Source: Ignavibacteriales bacterium (lineage in GTDB: Bacteria > Bacteroidota > Ignavibacteria > Ignavibacteriales > Ignavibacteriaceae). Taken from it: DNA of 64,000 nucleotides. Below the pieces are notes generated by a model. The model was not told where the DNA came from. It worked only from the letters and a program-made list of their open reading frames with translations, and made no database searches. Both the position numbers and the translations under genes were made by a program. Of the stretch, positions 9,259 to 16,980 are shown piece by piece. Each line of letters opens with the position of its first letter. The first letter of the stretch is position 1. The DNA is taken from the NCBI GenBank assembly GCA_003538625.1, contig DPRR01000014.1, positions 62,001 to 126,000 of the forward strand, read 5' to 3'.

Positions 9259-9693
9259 ATGAAATATTCAATCATTCTTTCTTTTTTATTTATTCTTTTC
9301 TTTGCCGGTGCAAATGATATGCTTGCACAATCCAGAGATGGCAATGTGTTTATAATAACAAATTTTGAAAGAGCGTTTCCTGAAAACGGTTCTATGAATG
9401 AATTAGATTCTCTTCAGCAGATTATGATGGATGCTTCATATAAAGGCAATCCATACGTAGTAAGTTATAAAACCATGTCTCACTGGTGGGGACATGATAA
9501 CCGTGATTTTATTCAAATTATTGAAGTCAAAAGCTGGGATGATGTTTCAAAAGCATATGATAAATCCAATGAAATGATAATGAAGGCAATGCCCGACAAA
9601 GCAGACAGAGATAAATTTAATAGAGCTTACAATAAATATTTCACCGGAAAACACTCAGATGAAATATACCGTGAAGTAAAGTTTGGTAAGTAA
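9259..9693 (+). CDS. Exported dimeric alpha/beta-barrel-like protein
   Basis: 144 aa with a strong signal peptide ending MLAQS. GGAG lies upstream of ATG 9259 (AAAAGGAGCAGGTGCT). The mature part has the short beta-alpha-beta layout of the dimeric alpha/beta barrel (ABM-like) superfamily: an opening strand VFIITNFERAF, a central SYKTMSHWWGHDNRDFIQIIEVKSWDD and helical ends. The next gene has a comparable core (SYMVLSHSPGSPGDWDLALLIEYK), so the two may be paralogues that heterodimerise. The function is unknown. Members of this fold include small monooxygenases and ligand binders, and no metal or cofactor site is evident here. Confidence 0.7.
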   Translation: MKYSIILSFLFILFFAGANDMLAQSRDGNVFIITNFERAFPENGSMNELDSLQQIMMDASYKGNPYVVSYKTMSHWWGHDNRDFIQIIEVKSWDDVSKAYDKSNEMIMKAMPDKADRDKFNRAYNKYFTGKHSDEIYREVKFGK

Positions 9694-9731
9694 AATTAAA
9701 AATTCTTATAAAACAATTATTAGAGGATTAA

Positions 9732-10175
9732 ATGAAACATCTAAGCTTAGCATTGTTATTTGCAGTTATAATATCTTTTTCGTTTGCTGATTCAATTCTA
9801 GCACAGGAGAAATCCTATACTGAAGGAAGCGTTTGGGATATATCATTAATAAAAACTAAAGCGCCATACTTTGATGATTATATGAATAATCTTAATAACG
9901 GTTGGAAAAAGGTAATGGAAGAAGCAAAAAAACAAGGTTTAATTTTATCTTATATGGTTCTATCTCATAGCCCGGGTTCGCCCGGTGATTGGGATCTTGC
10001 TTTATTAATTGAGTACAAGAATATGGCAGCATTTGATGGACTTGGAGAAAAGATGGAAAAAATCCAAAACAAATTATTTGGAGAAAGACAAGCAATGCAG
10101 GATGCAGCAGTTAAAAGAAATGATTTAAGAGAATTGCTTGGCAGCAAATTAGCACGCCAGTTGTTGTTTAAATAA
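9732..10175 (+). CDS. Exported dimeric alpha/beta-barrel-like protein, paralogue of the preceding gene
   Basis: 147 aa with a signal peptide ending SILAQEK, 38 bp after the previous gene, with AGAGGA before ATG 9732. The central SYMVLSHSPGSPGDWDLALLIEYKNMAAFDG has the strand-loop-strand-helix pattern of dimeric alpha/beta-barrel proteins of the kind annotated in Bacteroidota and Acidobacteria. The C-terminus is basic and helical (RELLGSKLARQLLFK). Export as a pair with the upstream paralogue suggests a periplasmic role. The substrate is unknown. Confidence 0.7.
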   Translation: MKHLSLALLFAVIISFSFADSILAQEKSYTEGSVWDISLIKTKAPYFDDYMNNLNNGWKKVMEEAKKQGLILSYMVLSHSPGSPGDWDLALLIEYKNMAAFDGLGEKMEKIQNKLFGERQAMQDAAVKRNDLRELLGSKLARQLLFK

Positions 10176-10247
10176 ATTGTTTGCTTATGATTTAAAGGTG
10201 ATTAATTGTTCTTAATAAATAATTTTTTTTAAAAAGGAATATGTTTT

Positions 10248-10715
10248 ATGAATAAGTTACTTTCAATATTTACCGCATTATTTGTAGTGTTAATTTTATC
10301 GGGCAGCACAGTTGCACAACAATGGTCACCTGAACAAAAAGATGTTTGGGCGGGTGTTGAAGAGTACTGGGCTGCAAGTGCATCCAGTGATCCAATGTCA
10401 TTCACAAAATATTTTGATGACTCATACTTTGGTTGGTCATACGAAAATGAGGCTCCCGGAAGTAAAGAGGATGCTGTTAAATCACTTAACTACTGGCTTA
10501 AGAAAGGTAAAATTCAATACTATGTTATTAAGCCTGCAAAAATTTGGGTCAATGGTGATTTTGCTTATGTACATTACTACTACACTCAAGTTTCTGAAAG
10601 TTCAGATGGAAAACCAAATACTGAAAGAGGACGGTGGACGGATATCCTAATGAAGAAGAACGGCAAATGGATGTTAGTTGGAGATCATGGTGGCGAAATT
10701 AAAAAAAATGATTAG
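10248..10715 (+). CDS. Exported NTF2-like (DUF4440/SnoaL-type) protein
   Basis: 155 aa. The signal peptide ends STVAQQW. The mature protein has the one-domain NTF2-like cone: an N-terminal helix (VWAGVEEYWAASASSDP), KYFDDSYFGWSYENEAPGSKEDAV, then strands ending GRWTDILMKKNGKWMLVGDHGG. The closing W..ilmkknGkWmlvgdhgg is the hallmark of the DUF4440/SnoaL-like group. In this superfamily the pocket binds small hydrophobic ligands and may be catalytic. It is the first of three successive NTF2-like exported genes. Confidence 0.8.
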   Translation: MNKLLSIFTALFVVLILSGSTVAQQWSPEQKDVWAGVEEYWAASASSDPMSFTKYFDDSYFGWSYENEAPGSKEDAVKSLNYWLKKGKIQYYVIKPAKIWVNGDFAYVHYYYTQVSESSDGKPNTERGRWTDILMKKNGKWMLVGDHGGEIKKND

Positions 10716-10745
10716 TCATTATTTTAATTTATTTTTTTTGAATAT

Positions 10746-10769
10746 ACAGGCAGTGAAATATCTGCCTGT
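10746..10769 (+). terminator. Hairpin, weak terminator or attenuator
   Basis: ACAGGCAG (10746-10753) pairs with CTGCCTGT (10762-10769) across an 8-nt loop, followed only by TCATTTTAA. It lies between two NTF2-like genes of the cluster and could reduce transcription of the distal genes or protect the upstream mRNA 3' end. Confidence 0.35.
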
Positions 10770-10815
10770 TCATTTTAAACCGGGAACTATTTAATAATAT
10801 AATGAGCAGTAGACA

Positions 10816-11298
10816 ATGAAAATACTTATGATCGCTCTAGCAGCACTAATATCAATCATCTCATCCAATTTTTCTTATGCTATAGATAATAAAAAAATCG
10901 AAGACAAGAATATAGATTTAATACAGAGTTTATACGCTGATTTTGCAAATGGGAATATACCTTCTGTACTGCAAAAATTTGATTCTAAAATTGTGTGGAA
11001 TGATGCAGAAAATTTTCCTTATGCAGATGGAAATCCTTATATAGGGTCTGAAGCAGTTCTTGAAGGAGTATTCAAACGGCTTGGTGGTGAATGGGAATAC
11101 TGGAACTTAACGGAACAAAAATATTATGAAGCCAAATCCGGTGAAATAATTGTTACCGGACGATACAAAGCTAAAAATAAAGCGACAGGTAAAGTGATAA
11201 ATACTGAGTTTGTACATATGTGGACAATCGAAGATGGAATGATTACCAAGTTTCAACAGTTTGCCGATACTTACCAAACCGCTGAGGCAATGAAGTAA
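10816..11298 (+). CDS. Exported SnoaL-like (NTF2 superfamily) protein
   Basis: 160 aa. The signal peptide is about residues 1-22 (SNFSYAIDN). The mature part is a standard SnoaL-like domain: NIDLIQSLYADFANGNIPSVLQ, KIVWNDAENFPYADGNPYIG, then TGRYKAKNKATGKVINTEFVHMWTIEDG and KFQQFADTYQTAEAM. The last two motifs (fvhmwtieDGkItkfqqfaDt) are typical of ketosteroid-isomerase-like or SnoaL proteins. The residues pointing into the pocket cannot be judged from sequence alone. It follows the hairpin 10746-10769 and precedes a lipoprotein of the same fold. Confidence 0.82.
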   Translation: MKILMIALAALISIISSNFSYAIDNKKIEDKNIDLIQSLYADFANGNIPSVLQKFDSKIVWNDAENFPYADGNPYIGSEAVLEGVFKRLGGEWEYWNLTEQKYYEAKSGEIIVTGRYKAKNKATGKVINTEFVHMWTIEDGMITKFQQFADTYQTAEAMK

Positions 11299-11340
11299 AA
11301 TATTAAATAGGACAATTAAATAATAAAAGAAATTAGCATT

Positions 11341-11823
11341 ATGAAAAAACGAAGTCACACAATTCAAAAAGTAAGTTTTCTGTTTTTAATATTTCTCCTT
11401 TTTGTTGCGGCAGGATGTCAGCAGCCTAAATCAGCAGATACAAAACCAGTTTCAGAAGCATTTGATATGCAAAAAGCTAAAACGTTTATTGATAGTATCA
11501 ATACAAAGTTTATGGAAGAGATAAAGAATGGCGATTCAGTGGCATTAGCTTCTCATTATTCATCCGATGCAGAACTGTTATTACCAAATAGTGAATCAGT
11601 AAGAGACAAAGACATTCTTTCATCCTGGGGTAGTTTGATACGTTCAGGAGTTAAGGACATGACTTTAACGACCACTGATCTTACCGGCAACAATGATTTT
11701 CCAATTGAAACCGGTTATTTTGAAATTAAAGGGAAAGACAATCAAGTGAATAAAGGAAATTATTTGGTAGTGTGGAAGAATGAAAATAGTGAATGGAAAT
11801 TATACAGGGATATCGGAAATTAA
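11341..11823 (+). CDS. NTF2-like (DUF4440-type) lipoprotein
   Basis: 160 aa. A basic n-region, a hydrophobic stretch and lipobox VAAGC predict lipid anchoring. The domain reads FIDSINTKFMEEIKNGDSVALASHYSSDAELLLPNSESVRDKDIL, then strands ending GNYLVVWKNENSEWKLYRDIGN, a DUF4440/SnoaL-like pattern. It is the third NTF2-like member in succession, and the only one of the three with a lipobox. It may tether a soluble pathway to the membrane, but no function is known. Confidence 0.82.
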   Translation: MKKRSHTIQKVSFLFLIFLLFVAAGCQQPKSADTKPVSEAFDMQKAKTFIDSINTKFMEEIKNGDSVALASHYSSDAELLLPNSESVRDKDILSSWGSLIRSGVKDMTLTTTDLTGNNDFPIETGYFEIKGKDNQVNKGNYLVVWKNENSEWKLYRDIGN

Positions 11824-11913
11824 AATCCATCTTGCATAAGAAAGAAAGATTTGTTTATAATGATTCCAATCGAATCTAATTAAACGTATAATCAATCAGA
11901 GGAGAACCAGTTA

Positions 11914-12423
11914 ATGAGACAAATAATTTTATCAATTTTAAAAACAAGTTGCTCGTTTTTAATTATTGTGGTTCTGATTTTTACAGGTTGCCAGCAAACA
12001 CTGGATAATGCTGATATGCAAAAAAGTAAAATCGAAACGCCAGAATATTTTTACCTGCGTCCCAAAGTTGAAAAAGAATATGGATATACACACGCAGTAA
12101 AAATTGGTAACGATATAAAAATCTCCGGCGCTGTAAGTATGGATGATGAAGGTAATCCAACTGCTGTTGGTGATTTTTTACAACAGATGAAAAATTGTTA
12201 TTCTGATCTGGACAAAGTGCTGAAACATTTTGGCTGCACATTTGATGATGTGGTTGTCGAAAATATTTTTACTACCAATATGCCGGAATTCCTTAAACAA
12301 GCCGGTTATCGAAACACAATTTACACTAAACAATTTCCAACCGGTTCCTGGCTTGGAGTTAAGGAATTAGCATTGCCAGAGTTTATGATAGAAATTGAAC
12401 TGGAAGTATATAAAGCCCAATAA
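11914..12423 (+). CDS. RidA-family (YjgF/UK114) lipoprotein lacking the catalytic arginine
   Basis: 169 aa. Lipobox FTGC (about residue 25) follows a hydrophobic segment. The RidA fold is clear: GYTHAVKIGNDIKISGAVSMDDEG, DFLQQMKNCYSDLDKVLKHFGCTFDDVVVENIF, then PTGSWLGVKELALPEFMIEIELEVY. In true RidA enamine/imine deaminases a conserved Arg binds the substrate carboxylate near the start of the last motif (PARTTVGV-like). Here the aligned residue is Gly (PTGSWLGV). The protein therefore belongs to a non-canonical Rid subgroup and probably binds or processes a different ligand. Classical RidA is cytosolic, so lipid-anchored export is unusual. GGAG lies upstream of ATG 11914. Confidence 0.85.
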   Translation: MRQIILSILKTSCSFLIIVVLIFTGCQQTLDNADMQKSKIETPEYFYLRPKVEKEYGYTHAVKIGNDIKISGAVSMDDEGNPTAVGDFLQQMKNCYSDLDKVLKHFGCTFDDVVVENIFTTNMPEFLKQAGYRNTIYTKQFPTGSWLGVKELALPEFMIEIELEVYKAQ

Positions 12424-12474
12424 AAATGTTAACTAAAAATTCAACTTTCAAAAAGAAGTAATGTGGTTAATTAA

Positions 12475-13836
12475 ATGCTTTTTGTAAACTCTGATCAGAT
12501 AAAAACAAAAACTTTACCGGCATTATCTGAGAATACTTTTTTAAGGTATTTTACTTTTGCTGCGTTGTACGTTGCTCAAGGAATTCCTGAAGGTTTATTG
12601 TGGTATGCGATTCCTGCCTGGCTTGCAATGAATGGTAAAAGTCCCGCTGAAATTGGTTCATATGTTGCTGTAATTGGAATTCCCTGGAGTTTAAAAATTA
12701 TTAATGCTCCAGTTATGGATAGGTTTACATACCTGGCAATGGGAAGACGAAGACCCTGGATTTTGTTTGGACAGGTCGGATTAATATTAAGCTTTTTATC
12801 TATGTCATTGATTACAGATCCGTTAAACAATTTATCTCTGTTAATGATATTAGGTTTTGTTGTTAGTTTTTTTGAAGTGTCTCAGGACATTGCTGTTGAC
12901 GGTATGGCGATCGATATTTTACCGGTCGATCAGCAAGCAAGAGCAAACGGATTAATGTGGGGCTCAAAAACGCTTGGTATCTCTGCATCAGTCGCTTCCG
13001 GCAGTTGGATAATGAGCCACTTTGGATATTTTTATGCGATAGTATCATTCTCATTTTTTATTGGAGTCATTTGTATTATTCCAATTTTACTTAGAGAACG
13101 ACCTGGAGAAAAGCTTTTACCCTGGACAATTGGTGAAGCCTCAAAAGCTGCTGAAAAAATTCAACTGCATAGTTGGAAAGGAATTTTTAAAAGTCTGTAT
13201 AAAGTTTTCTTTCTGCCTGTAAGTTTTATAATGGGTGTGGCTGCTTTTAGTTACTCAGTTGGAAGAGGATTGATTGATACTTTATTACCTGTATTTACAG
13301 TACAGCAGCTTGGTTGGGCAGATACGCAATATTCACAAATCTTTGCCACTGCAAATTTAATTTCAGGTATACTTGGAATGATCATTGGAGGTTTTCTTAT
13401 AGATTATTTTGGTAAAGTTAAAATGATATCCGTTTATTTGAGTTTACTAATTTTGCTAGCGTCTGCAATGTCTTTCTTAAAAAGTTTTTGGCAGAATGAC
13501 ATTTTTGTAACGGGTTTTATAATTTGTTTTTATATCCTGTTAACTTTTACAAATATTGCAATTTTTGCTTCAGCTATGCAGCTTTGCTGGAAGCGCGTTT
13601 CTGCAACTCAGTTTACACTCTATATGGCGATTTCAAATCTTGGACTTGCTGCCGGTGCTGCCTTAATGGGACAGTTGAAAGGATTTTTGGACTGGCAATT
13701 TGTAATACTTACATATGTATTTTTTGCAGGCATTATGCTGGTGTTGATTAGATTCATCAATTTTGAAAAACATCAAACCCGTGTGGGTGAACTGGAACTA
13801 AAATATGCAGATAAACAAATTAATTTTAATTTATAA
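12475..13836 (+). CDS. MFS permease of the AmpG/PAT type
   Basis: 453 aa with about twelve hydrophobic segments. FTFAALYVAQGIPEGLLWYAIPAWL begins helix 1. The loop between helices 2 and 3 holds DRFTYLAMGRRRPWI, and SQDIAVDGMAIDI matches the TQDIAvDg motif of AmpG-like permeases. Helix 7 begins SVGRGLIDTLLPVF. E. coli AmpG imports muropeptides, whereas other PAT members move acetyl-CoA or unknown solutes. Gene context (last of a run of exported small-ligand-fold proteins, 51 bp after the RidA gene) suggests uptake or export of the ligand those proteins handle. That role is inferred. Confidence 0.88.
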   Translation: MLFVNSDQIKTKTLPALSENTFLRYFTFAALYVAQGIPEGLLWYAIPAWLAMNGKSPAEIGSYVAVIGIPWSLKIINAPVMDRFTYLAMGRRRPWILFGQVGLILSFLSMSLITDPLNNLSLLMILGFVVSFFEVSQDIAVDGMAIDILPVDQQARANGLMWGSKTLGISASVASGSWIMSHFGYFYAIVSFSFFIGVICIIPILLRERPGEKLLPWTIGEASKAAEKIQLHSWKGIFKSLYKVFFLPVSFIMGVAAFSYSVGRGLIDTLLPVFTVQQLGWADTQYSQIFATANLISGILGMIIGGFLIDYFGKVKMISVYLSLLILLASAMSFLKSFWQNDIFVTGFIICFYILLTFTNIAIFASAMQLCWKRVSATQFTLYMAISNLGLAAGAALMGQLKGFLDWQFVILTYVFFAGIMLVLIRFINFEKHQTRVGELELKYADKQINFNL

Positions 13837-14337
13837 CCGCAATTAAAAAATTTACTTACATAAATTTTATCCACTTGATTTTTATTTAGAAATATTTCAA
13901 GTTTCTCACCAAAACAATTTCAACTGCTTGAGGAAGGGTTTATAAATTTAACTAATTTATACCCGCTCACTTCTAAATCCGGCTGCTCCTTAAGTAAGTA
14001 TACGTACTTATTGAGAGTTGTGCTTTTGTTATTCTTAATGTAAAAATATTTCTTTTAATAAAATCGTACAGAAATAATCTGCTTAAATCTGTAATGATAA
14101 TATTTTTATTTAAATCTATATGATTCAGTAAAATATGTCTTCTTATCTATTAATCTCCGTTGAAATTGTTATGATAATACCTCATTCAACTGATTATAGG
14201 AAGTATAATTAATTAATTTTTTAGATAATGGTACGGAGGAAATATGAATACAAGTTAATATCATCAATACTAATGTAGTGTTGAAATCTTAGTACAAATT
14301 GTTAAATATAATTATCAATAAATAAAAAGGAAGGCAT
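13837..14337. other. Intergenic region, no gene beyond a possible mini-ORF
   Basis: 500 bp of AT-rich sequence. It contains an imperfect hairpin around 13936-13962 (GGGTTTATAAATT against AATTTATACCC) without a T-run, a GTATAC-centred partial palindrome near 13995-14012, and a four-codon frame with a strong ribosome site at 14244. No tRNA or protein-like frame is visible. Confidence 0.6.
14244..14258 (+). other. Four-codon mini-ORF with strong ribosome site
   Basis: GGAGGA lies five bases before ATG AAT ACA AGT TAA (Met-Asn-Thr-Ser-stop). The next real gene starts 80 bp downstream. It may be a leader peptide, a remnant of a deleted gene or chance. Only the strong Shine-Dalgarno match makes it worth recording. 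Confidence 0.2.
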
Positions 14338-15465
14338 ATGAAAAAGCAAGCAATTTTTATGTTGTTTGTATTGTTTTTATCATCATTAGTTTTTTATTCG
14401 TGTAATGATGACTCAAGTATCCCAACAGATACTCAATTAATAAAATCCTCTTCAAGCGATAAAATAACAAGTTCAAATACTACCATAGATACCATTGCGG
14501 TAGGTTTAAATGGTCCGCGTGGATTAAAATTTGGAGCTGATGGTTATCTGTATGTTGCGGAATCAGGATTAGGCGGCAGCAACTCAACTCTTGGACAATG
14601 TGATCAGGTAATACCGCCTGTTGGTCCGTACGTCGGAGGAAATACAGCAAGAATTTTAAAAATTAGTCCATCGGGAACAGTATCAACAGTGGTTGATAAT
14701 CTTCCATCCTGTCAAAACGCTCTGGGTGATCGTTTAGGAGTTGCGGATATAGAATTTATGAATAATACTTTGTACGCTTTAATAGCCGGTGGCGGTTGTT
14801 CTCATGGTCACTCCGATGTTCCTGCATCAATTATCAAAATTAATAGTGATGCTTCCTGGTCTGTAATCGCTGATCTAAGTACATATCAGCAAAATAATCC
14901 GGTTGCTGAACCTGAAGAAGATGATTTTGAACCGGATGGAAGCTGGTACAGTTTAATTAACGTAAGAAATAATCTTTATGCAATCGAACCGAATCATGGT
15001 GAGATGGTAAAAGTAACGAAAAATGGAAACGTGAGCAGAGTAATTGATTTCAGTGCTACTTATGGACACATCGTACCAACTTCTGTTGCTTATCACGGCA
15101 ATTTTTTTGTTGGTAATTTAAATACGTTCCCGGTAGTTGCTGGCAGTTCAAATATCTATAAAGTAACACCGAGCGGACAATCGCAGGTGTGGGCAACCGG
15201 ATTTTCTACTGTACTCGGTTTAGTAATTGATGATCAGGCTAGAATGTATGTACTGGAATCATCTTCGGTAGATGGTTTTCCAACTCCAAATACCGGAAGA
15301 ATTATAAAAGTGCTCCCTTCCGGGCAAAAAGAAGTTCTTGTTGATGGGTTATTCTTCCCCACAGGTATGACAATGGGTCCTGATGGAAATCTATATGTAT
15401 CAAATAAAGGTTATGGACCACCAGTTCCGGGTTTTGGTGAAATATTAAGAATAAATCTTCACTAA
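14338..15465 (+). CDS. ScyD/ScyE-family beta-propeller lipoprotein
   Basis: 375 aa. The N-terminus is a lipoprotein signal (LSSLVFYSC, Cys about residue 22). The mature part consists of NHL/SMP-30-like propeller blades: GLNGPRGLKFGADGYLYVAESG, ARILKISPSGTVSTVVDNL, GHSDVPASIIKIN, PTSVAYHGNFFVGNLNTFP and FPTGMTMGPDGNLYVSNKGYG. This is the pattern of proteins annotated as ScyD/ScyE family after cyanobacterial scytonemin genes. Many homologues outside cyanobacteria have no known role, and no scytonemin genes are seen here. AAGGAAGG precedes ATG 14338 and a strong terminator follows, so it is monocistronic. Confidence 0.85.
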   Translation: MKKQAIFMLFVLFLSSLVFYSCNDDSSIPTDTQLIKSSSSDKITSSNTTIDTIAVGLNGPRGLKFGADGYLYVAESGLGGSNSTLGQCDQVIPPVGPYVGGNTARILKISPSGTVSTVVDNLPSCQNALGDRLGVADIEFMNNTLYALIAGGGCSHGHSDVPASIIKINSDASWSVIADLSTYQQNNPVAEPEEDDFEPDGSWYSLINVRNNLYAIEPNHGEMVKVTKNGNVSRVIDFSATYGHIVPTSVAYHGNFFVGNLNTFPVVAGSSNIYKVTPSGQSQVWATGFSTVLGLVIDDQARMYVLESSSVDGFPTPNTGRIIKVLPSGQKEVLVDGLFFPTGMTMGPDGNLYVSNKGYGPPVPGFGEILRINLH

Positions 15466-15475
15466 TAAATTTTAT

Positions 15476-15511
15476 AAAAATGTCTGTCTGTTTTATGACA
15501 GACATTTTTTT
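15476..15511 (+). terminator. Rho-independent terminator after the propeller lipoprotein gene
   Basis: AAAAATGTCTGTC pairs perfectly with GACAGACATTTTT across an 8-nt loop, followed by a T-run. The A-run on the 5' side gives a T-run on the other strand too, so it could act in both directions, though the nearest minus-strand gene ends 150 bp away. Confidence 0.85.
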
Positions 15512-15659
15512 ATAAACGTGCTGCGAAGAGTTAAGGGGTTTAAGTAAGTGATATTTGTAGTATGAACTTGTAATGGTATACTAAAAATAAACCAGTTTGT
15601 AATTAATGAACTGCATATTTTGATAATTATTAACAGTTAAATGAACCTAAAAATAATAC

Positions 15660-16946
15660 TTACATAGCACGACCGGTTATTTGTTTAAACAGTGTTTTAT
15701 TATTTGCAAACTTATATGCGGTATCATAAGATATTTTTTTTGTTTCATACAATTGTTTTAAATCATGCTCCATAGTAATCATCCCCAAATCTGCTGCCTG
15801 ATTAATCATCATATATATTTCATCCGAATTATTATTTTTAATTGCCGCTCTTACATTTGGAGTAACAATTAAAACTTCCTTAGCCATAGTAAGCTGACCA
15901 TTCATATCAGGTACAAGTTTTTGTGAAATTACTGCAGAAAGAACATCAGCAAGTCTATGTCTTACACGAGCCTGCTCTGATTCATTTACTTCTGCAATAA
16001 TTCTATCAATTGATTCTACGGTAGAAGAAGTATGCAGTGTTGAAAAAACTTTATGTCCGGTATCTGTAACTTCTAAAGCAGCAATAATAGTATCCTCATC
16101 TCTCATTTCGCCGATGACCATGATATCTAAGTCCTGTCGTAAAGCTTGTACTACCCCATCCCGGAATGAGAGAACATCTTTACCAACTTCTCTTTGTCTT
16201 ATGATACATTTTTTTGATCGGTGGACATACTCTAACGGTGAAGCGATAGCAACTACATGAGCATTTACATTATGATTATGCCAATCAATAATTGCATCAA
16301 GCGTTGTAGATTTTCCTGTTCCTGTAACACCAGTAACTAGAACTAATCCCTGTTTTACATAGTTAAATGAAAGCACGCGAATTAGATTTGGGTGAAATCC
16401 AAGTTGCTCCAGCTTTCTAAGCTTTGGTAAAATTGAACGTATATTTAATGCAAGCGTATCAACATCAAAATATGCATCTGCTCTAAATCTTATTAAGTTC
16501 TCTTCACTGCTAAGACCTTGAGATAAACCTTTTGAATAATCAAATGAATAAGAAAAATCCAGGTTCCTGTTTTTGAATAGTAATGCTCTTTGCTTTTCAG
16601 TTATGATGTTAAGAATTAATAGTGCAGCTTCATCATTATTCAATTTTGGCAGTTCAGAAACAATATTTTTGTTACCATAAATCCTTAACCATACAAAACC
16701 TTCTGAACCGAATCCACCAAGCTCAAGATCTGACGCTTCTCTGAGCAGCATTATCTTTAAAAGATAATTGACATACCGTGTCAGAATTCTTGTCTCTTCA
16801 AAAGTAATTTCTTTAAGAATAGAGTCTAAAAAGATAAGTCTATCAACTCCAAAATAATGCTCGGGAATTTTAGATGAGTGTTTTTTTAGGATTTCAATTG
16901 TATCAAGAGTTAAATCCTCATCGATCTTAATTTCAGGTACAGCCAT
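15660..16946 (-). CDS. PilT-like retraction ATPase with N-terminal extension and altered Asp box
   Basis: 428 aa, longer than usual PilT (about 345-370). The core has Walker A GVTGTGKST (206-214), Walker B DLDIMVIGEMRD and a His box STLHTSSTVESIDRI. The C-terminal EVLIVTPNVRAAIKNNNSDEI lies where PilT has its AIRNLIRE motif, here degenerate. In the Asp box the usual IEDPIEY reads IASPLEY. The catalytic-position Glu before Tyr is kept but the Glu-Asp pair is replaced by Ala-Ser. Residues 1-120 show no similarity I recognise beyond a PilT-type PAS-like start. It is the third gene of a minus-strand operon with PilB/GspE- and PilC/GspF-like genes. It probably powers retraction or modulates a type IV pilus-like machine. 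Confidence 0.85.
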   Translation of the reverse strand: MAVPEIKIDEDLTLDTIEILKKHSSKIPEHYFGVDRLIFLDSILKEITFEETRILTRYVNYLLKIMLLREASDLELGGFGSEGFVWLRIYGNKNIVSELPKLNNDEAALLILNIITEKQRALLFKNRNLDFSYSFDYSKGLSQGLSSEENLIRFRADAYFDVDTLALNIRSILPKLRKLEQLGFHPNLIRVLSFNYVKQGLVLVTGVTGTGKSTTLDAIIDWHNHNVNAHVVAIASPLEYVHRSKKCIIRQREVGKDVLSFRDGVVQALRQDLDIMVIGEMRDEDTIIAALEVTDTGHKVFSTLHTSSTVESIDRIIAEVNESEQARVRHRLADVLSAVISQKLVPDMNGQLTMAKEVLIVTPNVRAAIKNNNSDEIYMMINQAADLGMITMEHDLKQLYETKKISYDTAYKFANNKTLFKQITGRAM

Positions 16947-16980
16947 ATAATTACTTCTTTGAAAAGTGATTTATTAAAAA

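Noticed and set aside
14244..14258. MNTS mini-ORF as a real gene
   Set aside because: Too short to be a functional product by itself; kept only as a low-confidence site.
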